In this document: positions 51,468-60,318 of the stretch, piece after piece
Layout of the letters: each line of letters opens with the position of its first letter
How positions within the stretch are numbered: the first letter of the stretch is position 1
NCBI GenBank assembly: GCA_016722075.1
Contig: JADKGW010000001.1
Location: 4,774,001 to 4,838,000, forward strand
DNA: 64,000 nt
Direction: 5' to 3'
From: Candidatus Kouleothrix ribensis
Lineage (GTDB): Bacteria; Chloroflexota; Chloroflexia; Chloroflexales; Roseiflexaceae
Made by a program: the position numbers and the translations under genes
Notes under the pieces: generated by a model
The model's database searches: none
Seen by the model: the letters and a program-made list of their open reading frames with translations, nothing else
What the model was told of the DNA's origin: nothing

Positions 51468-52844
51468 GTGAAGGTTAGCACCGAGAAAATGCCGAAAAGC
51501 CTGCTCGCGCTCGAGATCGAGCTAGACAAAGAGCAGGTTGAGAAGGGGCTGGATCGCGCGGCGCGGCGCCTCTCTCAGAAGTATAATATCCCCGGATTCC
51601 GCAAGGGCAAAGCCCCCCGCTTTATTGTCGAAAATTATTTCGGCCGCTCGGCGCTGGTCGAAGAGGCATCGGAAGATCTGGTCAACAAGGCCTTCAAGGC
51701 TGTACTCGATCAGGAGCAGATCACCCCGGTGGGCCGTGCCAACCTCGAGTCGGTTCACTTCGACGAAGCGCCGTTCACCTTCCGTGTGACCGTGCCGGTC
51801 GACCCGACTATCACGCTGCCTGAGTATCGCGCCATCCGCGTGCCCTACGAGCCGCGCGAGGTGACCGACGCCATGCTCGATGAGGCCATGGCCTCACGGC
51901 GCGAGCGCCACGTCGTGCTGCGCGAGCCCGACGACCCGCGCGCGGCCCAGCCCGGCGATCAGCTCACCGTGCAGATCGAAAGCTTCCTCGACGGCGAGCC
52001 GCTGGAAGAGCGTGAAGATGGTACGGCCGTGCCCGAAACGAACGTGGTGCTCGAACCCGGCCGGCTGCTGCCGGGGCTGTTCGAGGGCCTGCTCGGCATC
52101 GAGCCGGGCACAACCCGCGAGATCACCGCGCATATGAGCGACGACCACGAGAACGAGAAGGTGCGTGATCGCGATGTCACCTTCAAGGTGACGCTCAAGC
52201 GGCTGCAAGAGCGGCTGCTGCCCGAGTGGGACGAGCTGCCGGTACTGGATGAGTTCGAGGGTACGCTCGACGAGCTGCGCGAAAAGACGCGCGGCGAGCT
52301 GGCCGCGAATATCCGCAACAACCAGGAGCGCGAGACGATCGACGCCTACCTCAAGCAGCTGGTCGAGCAGACCGAGTACGACCTTCCCGATGCGCTGATC
52401 GAGCAAGAGGCCGACGATCTGCTGCACCAGCGCGGGCACGATCTCGAGCGCTATGGCATCACACTCGAGCAGATGCTGCAGTATCGTGGGCAGACTCACG
52501 ATGACGCAGTCGACGAGCTCAAGCCCGAGGCCGAGGATCGCCTGAAGACCACGCTCGCACTGCGTGAGGTAGTGCGGGCCGAGCAGCTGAGCGCCAACGA
52601 CGACGAGATCGACCAGGAGGTTGGCCGGATCATTGATGGCTACGAAGACGACCAGCGTGAGCGTGCGCGCGAGCTGCTCAGCTCCCAGATGCGTGCCTCG
52701 GTCGCGAGCGCAGTGATCGATAAGAAGCTGCGCGAGCGGCTCTTCCAGATCGCGATCGGCAGCGCACCCGAGCTGCCCCTGGCTCCGATCGAAGCCGAAC
52801 CGGCGGCTCAGGCTGTGGTGCCCGAGGCGCTGGAAGAGGCCTAG
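51468..52844 (+). CDS. tig: trigger factor
   Basis: 458 residues. The N-terminal ribosome-binding domain has IPGFRKGKAPRFIVENYFG, the signature that contacts L23. The central FKBP-like prolyl isomerase domain covers about residues 155-245 (QPGDQLTVQIESFLDG, VVLEPGRLLPGLFEGLLGI). A long helical C-terminal chaperone domain follows. The start is GTG 51468 with GGAGC upstream. The chaperone meets nascent chains at the exit tunnel. It is followed by clpP and clpX, the common bacterial order. Confidence 0.95.
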   Translation: MKVSTEKMPKSLLALEIELDKEQVEKGLDRAARRLSQKYNIPGFRKGKAPRFIVENYFGRSALVEEASEDLVNKAFKAVLDQEQITPVGRANLESVHFDEAPFTFRVTVPVDPTITLPEYRAIRVPYEPREVTDAMLDEAMASRRERHVVLREPDDPRAAQPGDQLTVQIESFLDGEPLEEREDGTAVPETNVVLEPGRLLPGLFEGLLGIEPGTTREITAHMSDDHENEKVRDRDVTFKVTLKRLQERLLPEWDELPVLDEFEGTLDELREKTRGELAANIRNNQERETIDAYLKQLVEQTEYDLPDALIEQEADDLLHQRGHDLERYGITLEQMLQYRGQTHDDAVDELKPEAEDRLKTTLALREVVRAEQLSANDDEIDQEVGRIIDGYEDDQRERARELLSSQMRASVASAVIDKKLRERLFQIAIGSAPELPLAPIEAEPAAQAVVPEALEEA

Positions 52845-52940
52845 CGTGATGATCGTTGCGCGGTATGGGCGTAAAGGCCTGTGCTCAAACCCACGCCAGG
52901 CACCATGCGTACTGTATAGCCCTAGTTGGAGAGAAGGCGT

Positions 52941-53597
52941 ATGAACTGGACATCGAATAGCAAGGCCGAGTGGATCGCCCCGCACCCTGAATCGTTGATC
53001 CCCATGGTTGTCGAGAGCACCAACCGCGGCGAGCGCGCCTTCGATATTTACTCGCGGCTGCTCAAAGAGCGCATCATCCTACTCGGCACGCCGATCGATG
53101 ATCAGATCGCTAACCTGGTGGTGGCGCAGCTGCTGTTCCTCGAGCACGACGACCCCGAGCGCGATATCTCGCTCTACATCAATAGCCCCGGCGGCTCGAT
53201 CTATGCCGGCCTGGCAATTTACGATACCATGCATGCCATCCGGCCAAGTGTATCGACGGTGTGCGTAGGCATGGCTGCCAGCATGGCCACGATCATTCTG
53301 GTTGGCGGTACCAAAGGCAAACGCTATAGCCTGCCGCATTCAACCATCCACATGCACCCGGCGATCGGCGGCGCCCGCGGCTCGGGCCCCGATGTCGAGA
53401 TCCAGGCGCGCGAGCTATTGCGCATGCAGCAGCTCGGCCGCCAGCTCATGTCGAACGACACCGGCCAGTCGGTCGAGCGTATCGCCAGAGACTTCGATCG
53501 CGATCTGTTCATGACCCCCGAGCAAGCCAAGGACTATGGCATTATCGACGAGATCCTGACACGCGAGGATATGGCCTCGCTTAACGACAAGCGCTAG
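52941..53597 (+). CDS. clpP: ATP-dependent Clp protease proteolytic subunit
   Basis: 218 residues. The catalytic Ser lies in GMAASMATIIL, the His in LPHSTIHMHPA (HMHP rather than the usual HQP), and the Asp in RDFDRDLFMTPEQA; the GTPIDDQIANLVVAQLLFLE handle region is present. It forms the tetradecameric chamber that works with ClpX. The start is Met6 of the longest frame (ATG 52941, purine-rich GGAGAGAAGG upstream); the longer frame begins at TTG inside that site. Confidence 0.95.
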   Translation: MNWTSNSKAEWIAPHPESLIPMVVESTNRGERAFDIYSRLLKERIILLGTPIDDQIANLVVAQLLFLEHDDPERDISLYINSPGGSIYAGLAIYDTMHAIRPSVSTVCVGMAASMATIILVGGTKGKRYSLPHSTIHMHPAIGGARGSGPDVEIQARELLRMQQLGRQLMSNDTGQSVERIARDFDRDLFMTPEQAKDYGIIDEILTREDMASLNDKR

Positions 53598-53628
53598 GCT
53601 GCTTCGATTGGTTAGGTAGCCAGTGGTG

Positions 53629-53698
53629 GGGAGGTTTGGTGGCGCCTTCGGCCCCGCCAAACCTCCCTGGTAGCACAGGGATGTATTCGCACATCCCT
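53629..53698 (+). promoter_or_regulatory. two stem-loops between clpP and clpX
   Basis: GGGAGGTTTGG and its complement (53629-53639/53657-53667), then AGGGATGT/ACATCCCT (53677-53684/53691-53698) followed by TTT. They could terminate part of the transcripts or protect the clpP message. Confidence 0.6.
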
Positions 53699-53717
53699 TT
53701 ACCCTAACGGAGCGACT

Positions 53718-55025
53718 ATGGCCCGCACTCGCAGCACAAATACTAATCGCGGGGCTTACTTATGTTCATTCTGTGGCCGGGGCCAGGAAGAGGTTCAGCG
53801 CTTGATCGCCGGCCCCGGCACCGTCTGTATCTGCGATGAGTGCGTCGGCTTATGTAGCGCGATTATTGCCGAAGAGGCCGAGGCCCAGCCGGCGGCAGCA
53901 CGCCGCCTTGCGGCCGGCCCGGCGCGCCTGCCGGTGCCGCGGCGCCTGCGCGAGCGGCTCGACCAATATGTGATCGGTCAGGATCGCGCCAAGATCATGC
54001 TGTCGGTGGCGGTGTATAACCACTACAAGCGCCTGCGCACTGCCCACCAGATCGACGAAGTCGAGATCGGTAAGAGCAATGTGCTGCTGATCGGCCCGAC
54101 CGGTAGCGGCAAGACGCTGCTGGCCCAGACGCTGGCACGCATCCTCGATGTGCCGTTCGCAATTGCCGATGCCACAGCGCTAACCGAGGCCGGCTACGTT
54201 GGCGAAGATGTCGAAAACATCCTGCTGCGCCTGATCCAGTCTGCCGATGGCGATATCGAGCGCGCGCAGACCGGGATCATCTACATCGACGAGATCGACA
54301 AGATCGCCCGCAAGGCCGACAACCCCTCGATCACCCGCGATGTGTCGGGCGAGGGCGTACAGCAGGCGTTGCTGAAGATCCTCGAGGGATGCGTGGCCCA
54401 CGTGCCACCGCTGCCGGGCCGCAAGCATCCCCAGCAAGAGTACATCGCCTTCGACACAACCCACGTGCTGTTCATCTGTGGCGGTGCATTCGAGGGGCTC
54501 GACCAGGTGATCGGCCGGCGGGTTGGTAGCCGGCGCACGCTTGGATTCCAGAACGCCAGCCCGGCCGAGTACACGGCCGAGCGCAAGCAGCTGCTGGCCC
54601 AATGTAGCGCCGACGATCTGCTACGCTACGGGTTCATCCCCGAGTTCATCGGGCGCCTGCCGGTGCTGGCCGCGCTCGAGCCGCTCGATAAGGCTTCGAT
54701 GATCCGCATTCTGACCGAGCCGCGCAACGCGCTGATCAAGCAATACCAGAAAATGCTGGCGCTGGATCATGTCGAGCTCGAGGTAACCCCCGATGCGCTC
54801 GAGGCTATCGCCAGCCGGGCACTGCTGTCGCGCACCGGCGCGCGCGCACTGCGCACCACGATCGAAGAGGTGTTGCTCGACGTGATGTACGATGTGCCGT
54901 CGCAAGAGCATATCGGGCGCTGTATTATCAATGCCGAGGTGGTCGAAGGCCGCGGCCACCCGATTATGGTGCCGCGCACGCCCGAGCGGGCCGAGTATCG
55001 CCGACGAATGGAAGAAGCCGTCTAG
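53718..55025 (+). CDS. clpX: ATP-dependent Clp protease ATP-binding subunit
   Basis: 435 residues. It has the N-terminal zinc-binding domain (CSFCGRG and CICDEC), Walker A GPTGSGKT, the pore loop GYVGEDVE, Walker B IIYIDEIDKI, sensor regions, and RSRTGARAL-like sensor II (LSRTGARALRT). The loop that docks to ClpP reads TLGF instead of the usual IGF. It unfolds tagged proteins and feeds them to ClpP. It is in the same direction as tig and clpP. Confidence 0.95.
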   Translation: MARTRSTNTNRGAYLCSFCGRGQEEVQRLIAGPGTVCICDECVGLCSAIIAEEAEAQPAAARRLAAGPARLPVPRRLRERLDQYVIGQDRAKIMLSVAVYNHYKRLRTAHQIDEVEIGKSNVLLIGPTGSGKTLLAQTLARILDVPFAIADATALTEAGYVGEDVENILLRLIQSADGDIERAQTGIIYIDEIDKIARKADNPSITRDVSGEGVQQALLKILEGCVAHVPPLPGRKHPQQEYIAFDTTHVLFICGGAFEGLDQVIGRRVGSRRTLGFQNASPAEYTAERKQLLAQCSADDLLRYGFIPEFIGRLPVLAALEPLDKASMIRILTEPRNALIKQYQKMLALDHVELEVTPDALEAIASRALLSRTGARALRTTIEEVLLDVMYDVPSQEHIGRCIINAEVVEGRGHPIMVPRTPERAEYRRRMEEAV

Positions 55026-55039
55026 CGAGTTATGAATTA

Positions 55040-55098
55040 TGAGTGTTGAGGGTTGAATTATGCGCTACCGTACCTCAAGACTCACAACTCAACACTCA
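55040..55098 (+). repeat. 11-bp perfect inverted repeat between clpX and response regulator
   Basis: TGAGTGTTGAG (55040-55050) and its exact complement (55088-55098), within AT-richer sequence made of GTTGA/CAACT words. It ends 14 bases before the regulator start. Confidence 0.75.
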
Positions 55099-55112
55099 AA
55101 ACATACCACACT

Positions 55113-55850
55113 ATGCGCCTGATACGCCGAACATCCGATCGCTCGCAAGACGACAGCAATGCGCCGCGCCGTATTCTGGTAGCCGACGACGACCCTTCGA
55201 TCGCGACGCTGATCCAGGTGACGCTGAAGGATCCGCGCTACGAGATTGTGGCGGTGAAAAACGGCCTCGAGGCACTCAAGGCCTTCGAGAACGGCAAATA
55301 CGATGTCGTCATCCTCGACGTGATGATGCCGTATGTCGATGGCTTCGAAGCCTGCCAGCGCATTCGCGAGCGCTCCGATGTGCCGATCGTGATCTTGACC
55401 TCGCGCGACGGCACCGACGATGTGGTGCATGGTTTCGAGCTTGGCGCCGACGACTATATTATCAAGCCGTTCAAAACCGCCGAGCTGATCGCGCGGGTCG
55501 AGTCGATCTTGCGGCGCGTCGAGGGCTACAAACATCGCGCAGCCCCGCCGATCGTGCGCGTGGGCGAGCTCGAGATCGACGAGCCACGCCACCGCGTGGC
55601 GGTGCGCGGCCAGAATGTCAACCTCACGCCCATGGAGTTCGAGCTGCTGTATTTTCTGGCGGCTAACTTTGGCCAGGTGTTCGATCGCGAGACGCTCTTT
55701 CGCGAGGTGTGGGGCTACGACTATGTCGGCGAGACCAACCTGGTCGATGTGTGTGTGCGGCGCCTGCGCGAGAAGGTCGAGATCGAGCCTTCGCGCCCGC
55801 ACATTATTGTGACCGTGCGCGGCGTGGGGTATAAGCTGGCCGAGCCATAA
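55113..55850 (+). CDS. OmpR/PhoB-family response regulator
   Basis: 245 residues. The receiver domain has ILVADDDPS (acidic pair), VVILDVMMP (phospho-Asp), LTSRDG and IKPFKT. A winged-helix DNA-binding domain follows (VNLTPMEFELLYFLAANFGQVFDRETLFREVWGYD, DVCVRRLREKVE, IIVTVRGVGYKLAEP). No kinase gene is adjacent. The start is Met21 of the longest frame, where homology begins; no clear ribosome-binding site is seen. A strong terminator follows. Confidence 0.92.
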   Translation: MRLIRRTSDRSQDDSNAPRRILVADDDPSIATLIQVTLKDPRYEIVAVKNGLEALKAFENGKYDVVILDVMMPYVDGFEACQRIRERSDVPIVILTSRDGTDDVVHGFELGADDYIIKPFKTAELIARVESILRRVEGYKHRAAPPIVRVGELEIDEPRHRVAVRGQNVNLTPMEFELLYFLAANFGQVFDRETLFREVWGYDYVGETNLVDVCVRRLREKVEIEPSRPHIIVTVRGVGYKLAEP

Positions 55851-55874
55851 GGGCCAGCTTGGCTCGACTGCCCG

Positions 55875-55905
55875 GCGCCCGAGCAATGCTCGGGCGCTTT
55901 GTTTT
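55875..55905 (+). terminator. rho-independent terminator after the response regulator
   Basis: GCGCCCGAGC-AAT-GCTCGGGCGC followed by TTTGTTTT. Confidence 0.92.
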
Positions 55906-55973
55906 ACCGGCCTTGCCTGGCTTTGCCACCAACCACCCCCATCGAAACGGTCGTATTATAGTTTTATAAGAAT

Positions 55974-56026
55974 CGTAATCATGTAACTGAAATTACGTTG
56001 ACTTTCCGATTACTGCCGCGTATACT
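55974..56026 (+). promoter_or_regulatory. promoter of the HtrA-like protease with adjacent inverted repeat
   Basis: TTGACT (55998-56003), a 17-base spacer and TATACT (56021-56026). Directly before the -35 box lies CGTAAT-N12-ATTACG (55974-55979/55992-55997), placed like an activator site. Confidence 0.75.
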
Positions 56027-56093
56027 TACGCACAATACACACCAGGCAGTTCCTCAGGCGCGGCAGCCCGCGGCGAGGCGGAAAGGCACAGGC

Positions 56094-57038
56094 ATGGCAG
56101 CACACGAACATGAGGCGATGGACGCCTACTCGCACGCGATCACCACGGCGGCCGAGCGTGCCGGCCCGGCGGTAGTGAAGGTCGAGACCGGGCGGGGCGG
56201 GCAGCGCAACCGCAGGCCGCAGCAGGGCATCGGCTCGGGCGTGATCTATAGCAGCGAAGGCTATATTCTGACAAACGCGCACGTGGTGGCCGGCACCTCG
56301 CGCGTACACGTGACATTGCCCGACGGCCGCAACTTGCCGGCCGGCGTGATCGGCGCCCACCCCGAGCGCGACCTCGCGGTGCTACGGGTGGGCCAGGCCG
56401 GCCTGCCGGTAGCCGAGCTCAATGCCGCACCGCTGCGCGTGGGCCAGCTGGTCGTTGCGATTGGCAACCCCTATGGCCTCGATTTTACCGTGACGGCCGG
56501 CGTGGTGAGCGCGCTGAACCGCTCGCTGCCGCTCGATCGCAGCACTACACTCGGCCAGCTGATCCAGACCGACACGCCGATCAATCCCGGTAACTCGGGT
56601 GGGCCACTGGTCGATGTGCAGGGCCGGGTTGTCGGCATCACCACTGCCATCCTGCCGTTCGCACAGGGGCTAGGCTTTGCCATCCCGGCCAGCAGCGCGC
56701 TCGATGTGATCGGTAAGCTCACCGAGGCGCATCGCCAGGGCATCAGTCGCGGCGCGCTGGGCATCAGCGGGCTCGATGTGCCGATCGACACGGCGGTGCA
56801 GCGCGCGCTGACGCTCGATCAGTCAAGCGGCGTGCTGCTGCTCGAGGTGGCGCCCGGCGGGGCGGCGGCCCGCGCCAGCCTGCACAGCGGCGACATCATC
56901 CTGTCGATGGGCGACCGCACCACCGACACGGTCGAAGCCCTGCGCCAGGCGGTTCAGTCGCTGAAGGGCCGCAGCCCCTGGCCCGTGAGTTTCCTGCGCG
57001 CCGGCCGCCGCCGCCGGGTTGCGCTGGTGCCCGCCTAG
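56094..57038 (+). CDS. HtrA/DegP-like serine protease with one PDZ domain, no signal peptide
   Basis: 314 residues. The trypsin-like domain carries the triad His (ILTNAHVVAG), Asp (ERDLAVLRV) and Ser (TPINPGNSGGPLVD). A PDZ domain covers about residues 225-314 (SGVLLLEVAPGGAAARASLHSGDIILSMG). The protein starts MAAHEHEAMDAYSHA, with no signal sequence or membrane helix, so it should remain in the cytoplasm, unlike most DegP/DegS proteins. The promoter at 55998-56026 lies inside the longer frame and supports the ATG at 56094. Confidence 0.9.
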   Translation: MAAHEHEAMDAYSHAITTAAERAGPAVVKVETGRGGQRNRRPQQGIGSGVIYSSEGYILTNAHVVAGTSRVHVTLPDGRNLPAGVIGAHPERDLAVLRVGQAGLPVAELNAAPLRVGQLVVAIGNPYGLDFTVTAGVVSALNRSLPLDRSTTLGQLIQTDTPINPGNSGGPLVDVQGRVVGITTAILPFAQGLGFAIPASSALDVIGKLTEAHRQGISRGALGISGLDVPIDTAVQRALTLDQSSGVLLLEVAPGGAAARASLHSGDIILSMGDRTTDTVEALRQAVQSLKGRSPWPVSFLRAGRRRRVALVPA

Positions 57039-57090
57039 CGGCGCGCCATGCTTGAGGCTGGCGGCAAGCACTCCCCGATGCCCATACCAT

Positions 57091-57124
57091 GCTGAAGCCC
57101 GGCTGCACGCGGCCGGGCTTCAGC
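57091..57124 (+). terminator. stem-loop after the protease gene
   Basis: GCTGAAGCCCGGC and its exact complement with an 8-base loop, 53 bases past the stop; there is no T-run. Confidence 0.65.
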
Positions 57125-57303
57125 GCGTGCAATCTGTGCGGCGCTCTGCTACAATAGCTGCACCCAACCACACTGATTGGGCGTCTCATAGATTAGAGCG
57201 CTGTCGAACTAATACCGTTCGACTGGTGAGGCTTAGCGGGCCGGGGAGAGCCTGGCAACCGCACCCCGCCACCGTATCGCACACACTTCATACTGGAGGG
57301 GCT

Positions 57304-57777
57304 ATGGGTCTGTTTGATAATCTGAGCAAAACCGTTTCGCAGGGCGTCGAGCGCGCCAAATTCGAGGCCGAGAAATTCCAGAAGACAACCCGGCTACAGG
57401 GCGAGCTGAATGATCTCAAGCGCCAGATCGACACCAGCCGGATGGATTTCGGCGATCGGGCCATCCAGCTGTTTCGTGCCGGGCAGATCCAGTCGGCGAC
57501 GCTGGGCGAGCTGCTACGCGCGATCGACTCGCTACAGGCCAGCGTGACGCTCAAGGAAGAGGAGCTGAAGCGCGCGCAGTCCGAGATGTATATCGAGCCG
57601 TCTAGCCCACCACCGGCCGCCGCGCAGAATGTGCCGATCTCGACCGATCCCTACCAGGCGCCACAGCCGGCCGCCCCCGGCCAGGGCACGGCAATGAAAT
57701 ACTGCCCGAACTGCCGCTTTCAGATGCCCGTCAGCGCGGCCTTCTGCCCAAACTGCGGCGCGCGGCTAGGCGCGTAA
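57304..57777 (+). CDS. coiled-coil protein with C-terminal zinc ribbon
   Basis: 157 residues. Residues 1-95 are helical and charged (VERAKFEAEKFQKTTRLQ, DSLQASVTLKEEELKRAQSE) and likely form a coiled coil. A Pro/Ala linker follows, then a zinc ribbon CPNC-x10-CPNCG. Proteins of this shape are common in bacteria and mostly uncharacterised. GGAGG lies 6 bases before ATG 57304. A TACAAT -10-like box occurs near 57149, and a GTCGAAC/GTTCGAC hairpin near 57206-57226 in the leader. Confidence 0.75.
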   Translation: MGLFDNLSKTVSQGVERAKFEAEKFQKTTRLQGELNDLKRQIDTSRMDFGDRAIQLFRAGQIQSATLGELLRAIDSLQASVTLKEEELKRAQSEMYIEPSSPPPAAAQNVPISTDPYQAPQPAAPGQGTAMKYCPNCRFQMPVSAAFCPNCGARLGA

Positions 57778-57799
57778 CCGCGCCACCGACGGCGGCATG

Positions 57800-59305
57800 C
57801 TACGCAAGCGGCTCTGGCAACGTCGCCACCAGCTCGATCATGCGCACGATCCGCTGCGGGCGGTAGGCGTCTTTGTCGAGCCACAGCTGGGGCGCGGCCT
57901 GGCGAAACGGCCGATAGTGGTCGAGCATCCAGTGCTCGGCGGCGCCAAGCGCCAGCCGAGCCTCTTCGTGTAGTGCGCTGTGGCGCCTGAGGTGGCGCAG
58001 CGCCAGCACGCCATAGGCGGTCTCTTCAGTCGTGGGGCCGTGATAGTCGCCCCAGCCGCCGTCGGGGCTTTGGTAGCTCACGAGTTCATCGACGGCGCGA
58101 TCGATCGGAGCGCAGTATGGCTGGTATGGCAGCGCGATAATCACCTGGCTGGTCGTGTAGAGCCACGAACTCTGCCACTTGTCGCCAAGCCAGCGGCCGT
58201 CGCTCTGCTGGCGCCTGAGCAGGTAGCGGTAGGCTGGCTCGGCTGGCTCGCCCAGCAAGCGCAGGGCATGCGCGGCGTGCGCCACCACCGAAAGCGAAGG
58301 CTGTAGCTCGCCAGGAAACGCACAAAAATGATCGCCGTGCGCGAAGTGGCGCAGCGGCGCGGCGCTGACGGGGTGCCCGGCCGAATGCAAGATCGCCAGC
58401 GTCGCGGCCGTGTCGTCACCATCGGGCACGAAGAAGTCGCTAAAGCCAATGCCGTGCGGCGCGAGCGCGCGCCTGAGTGCGTCGAGCTGGGGGGCCAGCA
58501 CATCGCGCAGCTGAGGGTGGCCGAGCAGGCCGGCGGCGCATAGCGCATACAGCCCGAACACAAGCTCGAACCAGTTGAGTGGCCAGACGCCGGGCACCAC
58601 GCCCGGCAGTCCGATCGTGGTCGCAGCGGCGGCCCGATCGAGGTAGCTGCGCGCACCTGCGGCATAGACAGCCAGATCAGGGCGGCCCTCGGCAGCGCGC
58701 AGCCAGGCGGCGGTGGCGGCCGAGCTATGGCCCACACCGCCCGAACCGTCGATCAGTTCGGGCAACGGTGTGCTACCCCATGCCTCCCAGGAGTGTACCG
58801 GCGGTGTGCCGGCCGGCCACTGCTGCGCCGCGATCATGTGGCGGCGGCGCTGGCCGAGTTCGATCAAGGCTGTGTAGGGCGCGCGCGCAAGCTTCAAGCC
58901 GGCGTGGTCGGCCTCGTTGAGCAGCTGCGGCAGCAGCAGCTCGACACCCACCGGCAGATCGTCGGTGAGGTGCGACCAGTGCGCAATCTGCCGGCGCAGA
59001 AAGGCCATGCCGGCATGGATGGCGCGCTGTTCGATCGCACGCGTGCCGTGGGTATGCAGCGCCAGGATCGCCGCCAGAGTCGATATGTCGCGTGCGCGCG
59101 GGATGGCCGGGTCGCCCCAGCCGCCATCGGCGTGCTGCTGCAGCGCCAGCCATTCGAGCGCAGGCCAGACCATGCCGGGCGGCGGTGCGAGCCTGAGCAC
59201 CTGGGCCGTGTCGTAGATCGATGGGCTGTTCATCCCACCATCCCTGCCCAGCTGGCCGATGCAGTGGCGCAGGTCGGTGATCAGCACATCCAAGATATGA
59301 TTCAT
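57800..59305 (-). CDS. class II terpene cyclase-like protein (DxDD type)
   Basis: 501 residues, the size of bacterial class II diterpene cyclases. It has an N-terminal SIYDTAQVLRL, QW-type repeats (QQHADGGWGDP, QQSDGRWLGDKW, YQSPDGGWGDYH) and the catalytic DxDD motif Asp295-Gly-Asp297-Asp298 in VPDGDDTA. These enzymes protonate and cyclise geranylgeranyl diphosphate to copalyl- or halimadienyl-type diphosphates; squalene cyclases are about 130 residues longer. No class I synthase or prenyl diphosphate synthase lies in the window. Family is inferred from motif and length. The start is Met29 of the longest frame; the site is weak. It follows the SRAP-like gene by 64 bases. Confidence 0.75.
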   Translation of the reverse strand: MNHILDVLITDLRHCIGQLGRDGGMNSPSIYDTAQVLRLAPPPGMVWPALEWLALQQHADGGWGDPAIPRARDISTLAAILALHTHGTRAIEQRAIHAGMAFLRRQIAHWSHLTDDLPVGVELLLPQLLNEADHAGLKLARAPYTALIELGQRRRHMIAAQQWPAGTPPVHSWEAWGSTPLPELIDGSGGVGHSSAATAAWLRAAEGRPDLAVYAAGARSYLDRAAAATTIGLPGVVPGVWPLNWFELVFGLYALCAAGLLGHPQLRDVLAPQLDALRRALAPHGIGFSDFFVPDGDDTAATLAILHSAGHPVSAAPLRHFAHGDHFCAFPGELQPSLSVVAHAAHALRLLGEPAEPAYRYLLRRQQSDGRWLGDKWQSSWLYTTSQVIIALPYQPYCAPIDRAVDELVSYQSPDGGWGDYHGPTTEETAYGVLALRHLRRHSALHEEARLALGAAEHWMLDHYRPFRQAAPQLWLDKDAYRPQRIVRMIELVATLPEPLA

Positions 59306-59369
59306 GACGTTCCAGCCGGCTTCGTGGTTGGCCAAGCAAGGCCTAAGCGGTGAGATGATCGCAGCATGC

Positions 59370-59858
59370 TTATGCTGCCGGCGCACCAAGCCGAACGACT
59401 GCGTCCTGCGCGATTAGTGCGGGCATGCGATCGTGGCCGGTGAGCGCGCGATACTCGGCGGTGGGCGGCAGGGTGAGCATATACACGCGCTCGGCGCCAT
59501 CGCGGCGCACCAGAAACCCGCGGATGCCATGGTCGATGCCAAACCAGATCGTCTTCTCGACACCTTGAACTGCCGGGATGATGATCTCGCGCGGGTGCAG
59601 GTAGTTCCACTTGCCGGCATCGAGGCTCTCAATGCGCACCCAGCCGGTCTTGGGCAGCTTCAGCGCATCATCGCGATTGCCCCAGGCGTAGATGCGTACC
59701 TGCCCGTCGATCACCGCCGGCAATACCGGGCGCGGCTGCCAGAATACCGACTGGATCATGCCGGCCTGGCGCGCGCCGTCCAGCTGCTCGGGCGTGTAGA
59801 ACGCGGCCAGCGCCGGGGCCAGCTGCTCGTTGTAGCTGAAGCGAATTCCACCGCACAT
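59370..59858 (-). CDS. divergent SRAP (HMCES/YedK)-like protein
   Basis: 162 residues starting MCGGIRFSY, which gives the N-terminal Cys2 that SRAP proteins use to crosslink abasic sites. Family positions that match are WVRIES, REIIIPAVQGVEK with Glu101, and GHDRMP with His142. The Asn of the usual N-A-R-x-E motif is Trp here. In characterised members the protein caps abasic sites in single-stranded DNA. GGGAGG lies 5 bases before the ATG, which fixes the start and leaves Cys at position 2. It is the first gene of a likely two-gene operon with the cyclase. Confidence 0.72.
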   Translation of the reverse strand: MCGGIRFSYNEQLAPALAAFYTPEQLDGARQAGMIQSVFWQPRPVLPAVIDGQVRIYAWGNRDDALKLPKTGWVRIESLDAGKWNYLHPREIIIPAVQGVEKTIWFGIDHGIRGFLVRRDGAERVYMLTLPPTAEYRALTGHDRMPALIAQDAVVRLGAPAA

Positions 59859-60318
59859 TGCTACCTCCCTCGAGCCTGTTGTGCCGCCGGTGTACCACCA
59901 CGGCAGGCCATCACCACAGGTGCGACCAACCACTGCACTCATGTACGGCAGCCCATGCGCCAGCGCCCTGGTGCCGCCACGTACCGGCCATGATACCCCC
60001 TCTGCTGGCATACGTCCAGTCCAGCGCTCGGCCCATAATTATCCACATGCTATCCCCAAAAGCACTTACACCCATGCGTACGATCGCCGCCGCCCACGTG
60101 CATGACTGTGCTATAATGAGGGCAGCCGCCGCACCTGAGCGCTGATAATGCTTAGCGTTATGTTGATATAACGCGGCACAATGCTGGATCTTCTGACACC
60201 TCGTATATAAATACAGCCGCTTTGCTGCATGCAAGAGTTTTCGGCGCTTTCTCGCCACCACGAGTGTGTAAAGCGTTTGCAGCAGCTCAGCGTTCAGAAT
60301 CACTAGCCGGAGCACGCC
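59859..60318. other. 460-bp divergent regulatory gap before dnaE
   Basis: No gene is seen. TGC-TATAAT at 60109-60117 is an extended -10 promoter for dnaE, giving a leader of about 195 bases. The leader contains GCGTTAT-N6-ATAACGC near 60155-60175. Confidence 0.55.

Noticed and set aside
57180..57300. Possible riboswitch (GCCTGGCAACC resembles part of the SAM-I consensus)
   Set aside because: The other conserved parts of the SAM-I core are missing, and the downstream zinc-ribbon gene has no link to methionine.
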